A stretch of 53,924 nucleotides of DNA from Betaproteobacteria bacterium (GTDB taxonomy: Bacteria > Pseudomonadota > Gammaproteobacteria > Burkholderiales > UBA6910), in contig JACPEG010000046.1 in NCBI GenBank assembly GCA_016183615.1, positions 1-53,924 on the forward strand, in the 5' to 3' direction. This document shows, piece after piece, positions 49,524 through 53,924 of the stretch. The notes beneath the pieces were generated by a model. It saw only the letters and a program-made list of their open reading frames with translations, was not told the origin of the DNA and did no database searches. The first letter of the stretch is position 1. Every line of letters begins with the position of its first letter. Position numbers and translations under genes: made by a program.

Positions 49524-50546
49524 CTATTTAACAACACTTTGCTTCTCCCCTGGCTGCACCGCAATCTCCCGGACGCGCCGCATCACCTCGGGACCGATTC
49601 TCGCCTCCGAATCCTTGCGCACCTTTTCGAGCGCCTTCGACCACGCGGCGCGCTGCTCCGGGGGCAGGACATCGATCTCGGTGGTTCCCGCCCGGCGCAC
49701 CGCGGCGAGAGCGTCGTCATTGATTTTCTGCGCGCTCTCCCGCTCGTAGACCGTCGCCTCCTTCATCGCCCGATCGAGCCCGGCGCGCACCTCCCCCGGC
49801 AGCCCCTCCCAGAACTTCCGGTTCACCAGCACCGCGTAGCCAAGGTAGCCGTGATCCGAGATTGTCAGATGCTTCTGGACCTGGTGCATTCTTTCGGCAT
49901 AGAAGTTGGAAACCGGGTTTTCGGTCCCTTGCACCGTTCCCTGCTTCAACGCAGGGAACGCCTCGGCAAAAGGCAGCACCACCGGCTTTGCCCCGAGCGC
50001 CCGCATCTGGGATTCCAGCACCCGTGAACCCGCCTGCACCCGCATCTTGAGCCCCTTGAAGTCGTCCACGTTCCGCAGCGGACGGTTGGCGCTCATCTGC
50101 TTGAAGCCGTTGTCCCAATAGGCGAGCCCGAGAACCCCCTTGGGCTCCAGCTTTTTTAGCAGGCCCTGCCCGAGATCCCCGTCCATCACCCGGTACAGGG
50201 CCTGCTTGTCGGGAAACAGGTAGGGCAGGTCGAACACCTGGAATTCGGGCACGCCCAGCAGCCCGAGCTTGGAGAGCGAGGGCGCGAGCATCTCGACCCA
50301 TCCGGCCCGCAGCGCTTCGAACTCCTCGATGTCCCTGTAGAGCCGGCTGCTCGGGTAGACTTCCACGCTCACCCGGCCATTCGTGTACTTGTGGGCGAGC
50401 TCCTTGAATTTCTCGGCGCCCCGGCCCTTGGGAGTGTCCGGCGCCACCACGTGACTAAACCGGATGACGATGGGCTGCTGGCTGTGGGCGAGGTCCGATA
50501 CGGCAAGGCTTGCCGCCATCGTCAATAGGAAAGCTGAGAGCTTCAT
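49524..50546 (-). CDS. TRAP substrate-binding protein DctP (paralogue 2)
   Basis: A 340-residue relative of the neighbouring DctP, starting with a signal peptide (AFLLTMAASLAVSDLAHSQQ). It shares IVIRFSHVVAPDTPKGRGAE, LLGVPEFQVFDLPYLFPD, GLKMRVQAGSRVLESQMRAL (binding Arg kept) and GTVQGTENPVSNFYAERMHQ. Its C-terminus has an extra EIAVQPGEKQSVVK. ATG 50546 is selected as the start of the signal peptide; its ribosome binding site is weak. It is first in the operon. Tandem binding proteins suggest two ligands for one permease. Confidence 0.93.
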   Translation of the reverse strand: MKLSAFLLTMAASLAVSDLAHSQQPIVIRFSHVVAPDTPKGRGAEKFKELAHKYTNGRVSVEVYPSSRLYRDIEEFEALRAGWVEMLAPSLSKLGLLGVPEFQVFDLPYLFPDKQALYRVMDGDLGQGLLKKLEPKGVLGLAYWDNGFKQMSANRPLRNVDDFKGLKMRVQAGSRVLESQMRALGAKPVVLPFAEAFPALKQGTVQGTENPVSNFYAERMHQVQKHLTISDHGYLGYAVLVNRKFWEGLPGEVRAGLDRAMKEATVYERESAQKINDDALAAVRRAGTTEIDVLPPEQRAAWSKALEKVRKDSEARIGPEVMRRVREIAVQPGEKQSVVK

Positions 50547-50673
50547 GGCAGATTCCGCCCGTCCAGAAGTTGGCACTGAAGATCGGCTCGCGAGCGCCGC
50601 CCCCCCCCAACAGGCGCGTCGCTGTGTGAATCGACGATTGTACTCTAAGAGTTTAGCCGAGGACCGGGAATCC

Positions 50674-50698
50674 GGGAAATCCACATTGTGGATTTCCC
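50674..50698. promoter_or_regulatory. 25-bp palindrome between the TRAP operon and its sensor-regulator genes
   Basis: GGGAAATCCACA and TGTGGATTTCCC are perfect 12-bp inverted repeats around one T. The site lies in the 229-base divergent region between dctP paralogue 2 and the sensor kinase, about 130 bases before the dctP start. It is a candidate binding site for the response regulator coded next door. Confidence 0.65.
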
Positions 50699-50775
50699 CA
50701 ATCCCCGCTGTGGAAAGGGGCTGGTGTACCATGGTGCAGGCGGGTTTGTTGCCCCGCGGTTTGGACAATCTCTAA

Positions 50776-53118
50776 ATGAAGGCATCCCCGACCCACGCCC
50801 CCCCCGTCTTCGATCAGAAGTTCCATTGGTTCTGGGTGCTGCCCTACCTTTCCGTGGTGTTCCTGGTGCTGGCCATGGTGGTCTTTCTGTTATGGGTCCA
50901 GCGCCTGGACTTCGATGAGCGCCGCTCCAAGCTCATTGAGGACATCCTGTGGCAGGAGCAGACCATTCGTCACGAGTTGCAGCGCAACGAAGACGTCCTG
51001 GGGGTCATGGCCCTGGACTTGGGCCAAGGCACGCTCGCCGAGCACGATTTCATCACACGGGCCTCGTTCCTGCGGAGAAACAGCCCGGATCTGGCCGCAG
51101 TGATGTGGATCGACGAAGGCCGCATCGTGCGCTGGGGTCATCCCACGGGTCCGGCTCAGGAGATCGTGGGCCGACGCCTGGTCCTCGGTACCGAGGACCA
51201 GGCCTTCGAGCGCGCGCGAGCCACCGGACGCCCCGTCTACGGGGCAGCGTACCGGGTCGCGACCGGCGACGTGCGTTTCGATCTGTACGTCCCGGTTTTT
51301 GCGGTGGGGAAATTCGCGGGAACGGTGACGGCCACCTATTCCGTTCCGCGCATTATCGAATACCACGTTCCCTGGTGGTACGCCCAGCGCTACCAGCTGC
51401 AGGTCATTGACGGTTCCGGCGGCGTCCTCGCTGCCAAGCTGGGAATCGCCAAGCTGGCCCCGGAGCTCGCGTACGACGTGTTTTTCGATCCGCCGGGGTA
51501 TGGTCTCACCCTGCGCGCCACCGCCTACCGCGTCGAAGCGTTCTTCTTCAGGCAATGGCTCGTGGCGCTGGTGCTGGGGCTCTCGGCCGTCATGATCTGG
51601 AGCCTGTGGGCGCTGCGCAACCACATGCGGGAGCGGGTCAGGGCCGAACAGGCGCTCTCCGCGGAGTGGGCGTTCCGCAAAGCCATGGAGGACTCCATGG
51701 TGATCGGCATGCGGGCGGTGGACACGGAGGGCCGTATCACCTATGCGAACCGGGCGTTCTGCCGCATGGTGGGGCGCCCGGAGGAGGAGCTGGTGGGATG
51801 CGGACCGCCCATGCCCTACTGGGCTCCGGAGGAAGTCCCGCAAATCATGGCTTCCTTCGAGGCCATGCTTCAGGGCAAAGCGCCCCGGAGTGGATTGGAG
51901 CACCGTTTTTGCCGTCCCGACGGCGGGCGGCTGGATGTGCTGATCTATGCCTCGCCTTTGATTGACGAAAACGGCCGGCAGACAGGCTGGATGGCCTCGG
52001 TGAACGACATCACCGAGCGCAAGCGGGCGCGGGAGGAACTGCGCCGCTCTCATGAGCGGTTCGTGGCGGTGCTCAACGCCCTTGATGCGGCGGTTTCGGT
52101 GACCGATGTCGAAAGCGGAGAGCTGCTCTACGCCAACGGCTATTTCAGGGAAATGTTCGGGCTTCAGGCCGCGGAGGGTCTTTGCTGTTACGTGGCGCCC
52201 TGGCGCCGCGCGATGGTTCCCGAGCCCGCGCACGGAGCGATGGAGCAGGAAGAAGCGTATCTCGACCTGGAACTGCAAAATCCCCACAACGGTCGCTGGT
52301 ATCACGTGCGCTGCCGCACGTTCCGCTGGGTGGACGGACGCACGGTGCGCATGGAGATGGCGACCGACATCACCGCGCGCGCGGAGGCGGAGGAGCAGGA
52401 ACGGCAGCGGGTGGAGAAGCTGCACGGCACCGCGCGGCTCGTCACCATGGGCGAGATGGCTTCGACTCTGGCCCACGAGCTGAATCAACCGCTTTCGGCC
52501 ATCGCCAGCTACAGCACCGGTTGCCTCAATTTCGTCAAGGCCAATCAGTATTCGCGCGCCGAGCTGATCGAGGCCCTGGAAAAGCTCGGCGCGCAGGCGC
52601 AGCGCGCGGGAAAGATCATTCGCAGCATCCGCGAGTTCGTGAAGCGCAGCGAGCCGCGCTGCGAACCCATCGCCATCAACGAGATCGTGGAAGAGGCGGC
52701 GGGATTCGCCGAGATCGAGGCCAGAAAGAGGGGTGTCATCGTGAGACTGGAGCTGACACCGGCGCTGCGGCCGGTGATGGCCGACCGTATCACGATCCAG
52801 CAGGTGGTTCATAACCTGGTGCGCAACGGCATCGACGCCGTGCTGGCCATGCCTGCCGAGCGGAAGAGCGTAACCGTGCGCACCCTGCCCGGCAACGGAA
52901 GCGGCGTGGAGATCCAGGTGGCGGATCAGGGGCCCGGAATCCCTCCCGGACTGACCGAGCGGCTATTCCAGCCGTTTTTCACCACCAAGGCGGAAGGCAT
53001 GGGCATGGGTCTCAATATCTGCCGCTCCATCGTGGAATTCCACAAAGGCCGCTTGTGGTTCGAACCCAACCCGGGCGGCGGCACCGTTTTCCGTTTCATC
53101 CTGCCCTCGGGAGATTGA
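50776..53118 (+). CDS. PAS-domain sensor histidine kinase (DctB/DctS-like)
   Basis: A 780-residue membrane sensor. Helix 1 (about 21-43) and helix 2 (about 257-276) enclose a periplasmic sensing region. Two PAS domains follow, with MRAVDTEGRITYANRAFCRM at the start of the first and AVSVTDVESGELLYANGYF at the start of the second. Then come the phospho-acceptor motif LAHELNQPLSAIASY (His567) and the ATPase boxes NLVRNGIDAV (N), VADQGPGIPPG (G1) and FTTKAEGMGMGL (F/G2). ELNQPLSAI-type kinases include DctB/DctS and FixL. It probably senses C4-dicarboxylates and controls the divergent TRAP operon. The regulator gene follows after 3 bases. Confidence 0.93.
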   Translation: MKASPTHAPPVFDQKFHWFWVLPYLSVVFLVLAMVVFLLWVQRLDFDERRSKLIEDILWQEQTIRHELQRNEDVLGVMALDLGQGTLAEHDFITRASFLRRNSPDLAAVMWIDEGRIVRWGHPTGPAQEIVGRRLVLGTEDQAFERARATGRPVYGAAYRVATGDVRFDLYVPVFAVGKFAGTVTATYSVPRIIEYHVPWWYAQRYQLQVIDGSGGVLAAKLGIAKLAPELAYDVFFDPPGYGLTLRATAYRVEAFFFRQWLVALVLGLSAVMIWSLWALRNHMRERVRAEQALSAEWAFRKAMEDSMVIGMRAVDTEGRITYANRAFCRMVGRPEEELVGCGPPMPYWAPEEVPQIMASFEAMLQGKAPRSGLEHRFCRPDGGRLDVLIYASPLIDENGRQTGWMASVNDITERKRAREELRRSHERFVAVLNALDAAVSVTDVESGELLYANGYFREMFGLQAAEGLCCYVAPWRRAMVPEPAHGAMEQEEAYLDLELQNPHNGRWYHVRCRTFRWVDGRTVRMEMATDITARAEAEEQERQRVEKLHGTARLVTMGEMASTLAHELNQPLSAIASYSTGCLNFVKANQYSRAELIEALEKLGAQAQRAGKIIRSIREFVKRSEPRCEPIAINEIVEEAAGFAEIEARKRGVIVRLELTPALRPVMADRITIQQVVHNLVRNGIDAVLAMPAERKSVTVRTLPGNGSGVEIQVADQGPGIPPGLTERLFQPFFTTKAEGMGMGLNICRSIVEFHKGRLWFEPNPGGGTVFRFILPSGD

Positions 53119-53121
53119 TCG

Positions 53122-53772
53122 ATGGAAAAACATCCCGGCACCGTGTTCATCGTGGACGACGATGACGCCATACGGGACTCCCTCAAGTGGCTGTTCCAAT
53201 CCCGCGGCTACCGGGTCGAAACCCATCCCTCCGCCGAAGCGTTTCTCGGTGCCTACCGGGGCGATACCTCCGGGTGCCTGGTCCTCGATGTGCGCATGCC
53301 CGGCATGTCGGGGCTGGAGTTGTACGACATTCTGAAGGAGCGGGGGGTCGGGCTCCCCGTCGTGTTCCTCAGCGGCCACGGCGACATTCCCATGGCCGTA
53401 TCGTCCCTGAGGAAGGGGGCCATGGATTTCATCGAGAAGCCCTTCAACGACAACGAGCTGGTGGACCGGGTGGCCGAGTCCTTGCGGATGGATGAAGAGC
53501 GGCGACGGGACGAGGCCAGCCGTCACGCGGTGGCGGAGCGGCTGGCCCAGCTCACGCCGCGGGAGCTGGAGGTCATGCAGCTTATCCTCGCGGGAAAGCA
53601 CAACAAGGTAATTGCCGACGAGCTCCGGATCAGCATGCGGACCGTAGAGGTCCATCGCTCACGGATACTGCAGAAAATGGGGGTGCGCTCGGCGGTGGAG
53701 CTGGCCCAGGTGGTTTCCGTGTCCGATCTGCCCCCCGCAGGTCCCGCGCCCATGGAAGGGCCGGGGCACTGA
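53122..53772 (+). CDS. FixJ/NarL-type response regulator (DctR-like)
   Basis: A 216-residue regulator: a receiver domain with acidic pocket VDDDD, phospho-acceptor Asp56 in VLDVRMPGMSG and Lys106 in FIEKPF, then a LuxR-type helix-turn-helix (LTPRELEVMQLILAGKHN, then KVIADELRISMRTVEVHRSR). The DNA-binding domain is of the FixJ/DctR class that activates transport genes. Coded 3 bases after the kinase, they form a two-component pair. The 25-bp palindrome at 50674-50698 is a plausible target. Confidence 0.94.
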   Translation: MEKHPGTVFIVDDDDAIRDSLKWLFQSRGYRVETHPSAEAFLGAYRGDTSGCLVLDVRMPGMSGLELYDILKERGVGLPVVFLSGHGDIPMAVSSLRKGAMDFIEKPFNDNELVDRVAESLRMDEERRRDEASRHAVAERLAQLTPRELEVMQLILAGKHNKVIADELRISMRTVEVHRSRILQKMGVRSAVELAQVVSVSDLPPAGPAPMEGPGH

Positions 53773-53779
53773 GCCGTCG

Positions 53780-53800
53780 GCTGGCGCCGGCAGCGCCAGC
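53780..53800. terminator. Hairpin between the convergent regulator and sdhB genes
   Basis: GCTGGCGC and GCGCCAGC pair around a CGGCA loop 7 bases after the regulator stop. There is no T-run on either strand, so it is a weak or factor-assisted terminator. Confidence 0.45.
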
Positions 53801-53840
53801 GGATGCGCTCCAATTCTTTCATCGGTGCCTTACCCGGTCC

Positions 53841-53924
53841 TTACACCATGCGCTTGATCATCAGGTCCTTGATCTTGCCGATGGCCTGGGTGGGGTTGAG
53901 CCCCTTGGGGCACACGTCCACGCA
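53841..53924 (-). CDS. sdhB: C-terminal end of succinate dehydrogenase iron-sulfur subunit
   Basis: The minus-strand frame enters from the window edge and codes CVDVCPKGLNPTQAIGKIKD followed by LMIKRMV and TAA. The CPKGLNPT segment contains the last iron-sulfur cysteine and the ending is that of SdhB. SdhB transfers electrons from succinate oxidation to the quinone site. Only the last 27 residues lie in the window; the rest of the sdh operon should follow beyond the edge. The call from so short a piece is supported by the very conserved CPKGLNP motif. Confidence 0.85.
   Translation of the reverse strand, partial: CVDVCPKGLNPTQAIGKIKDLMIKRMV

Overview
The window is a GC-rich chromosomal segment most like a Betaproteobacterium (inference). 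The signs are a tripartite tricarboxylate transporter (TTT) with its Bug-type receptor, a TRAP dicarboxylate transporter, a 759-residue MaeB malic enzyme, RhlE, a SYLF protein, the tail of SdhB, and families of short palindromic intergenic repeats. No rRNA, tRNA, transposase or integrase was seen.

Layout. (1) 348-7464: a five-gene, tightly coupled restriction-type defence operon (m5C methyltransferase, Vsr nickase, MORC/MutL-like GHKL ATPase, Z1 helicase-like ATPase, PD-(D/E)XK nuclease). Its composition looks less GC-rich than its surroundings. (2) 7465-10600: an accessory scar with an intact AbrB-type/PIN toxin-antitoxin pair, a broken AlbA_2/RecG-like gene, a truncated regulator, three decayed copies of the tail of one DUF4143-type ATPase, and a 22-bp-period palindrome array. 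(3) 10827-13780: DedA, a small periplasmic protein and RhlE. (4) 14367-20446 (minus strand): a coupled operon of exported proteins (small unknown protein, polysaccharide deacetylase, DUF4015 glycoside hydrolase, an AmiE-like/NamZ-like fusion, and a Tat-signal CapA-type protein). It looks like a cell-wall or envelope-glycan processing cassette. (5) 20621-31403: mostly housekeeping and stress genes (two transporters, SYLF protein, cold-shock protein, Ap4A phosphorylase, MsrA, DUF2520, radical SAM, aminotransferase V, histone-deacetylase-like), interspersed with repeats.

(6) 31754-42611: a Ser/Thr kinase with a C-terminal cyclic-nucleotide-like domain, followed by a 9.5-kb catabolic block (TctA, TctB, two crotonases, an aldehyde dehydrogenase, an ADP-forming acyl-CoA synthetase, TctC, LysR). 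An exact 88-bp copy of the kinase gene's 3' end lies at the far edge of the block, so the block is bracketed by perfect direct repeats like an inserted island. The genes suggest uptake of a carboxylate, activation to a CoA ester, hydration/cleavage and oxidation of the resulting aldehyde. (7) 42698-53924: a DUF1127-like microprotein, a GcvA-type LysR, malic enzyme, a TRAP operon with two substrate-binding proteins, a divergent sensor kinase/FixJ-type regulator pair, and the end of sdhB. Together these form a C4-dicarboxylate uptake and use neighbourhood.

Most noteworthy: the complete Dcm-Vsr-MORC-Z1-nuclease operon, the AmiE-NamZ fusion operon, the 88-bp-bracketed catabolic island, and the repeated DUF4143 tails with the palindrome array.
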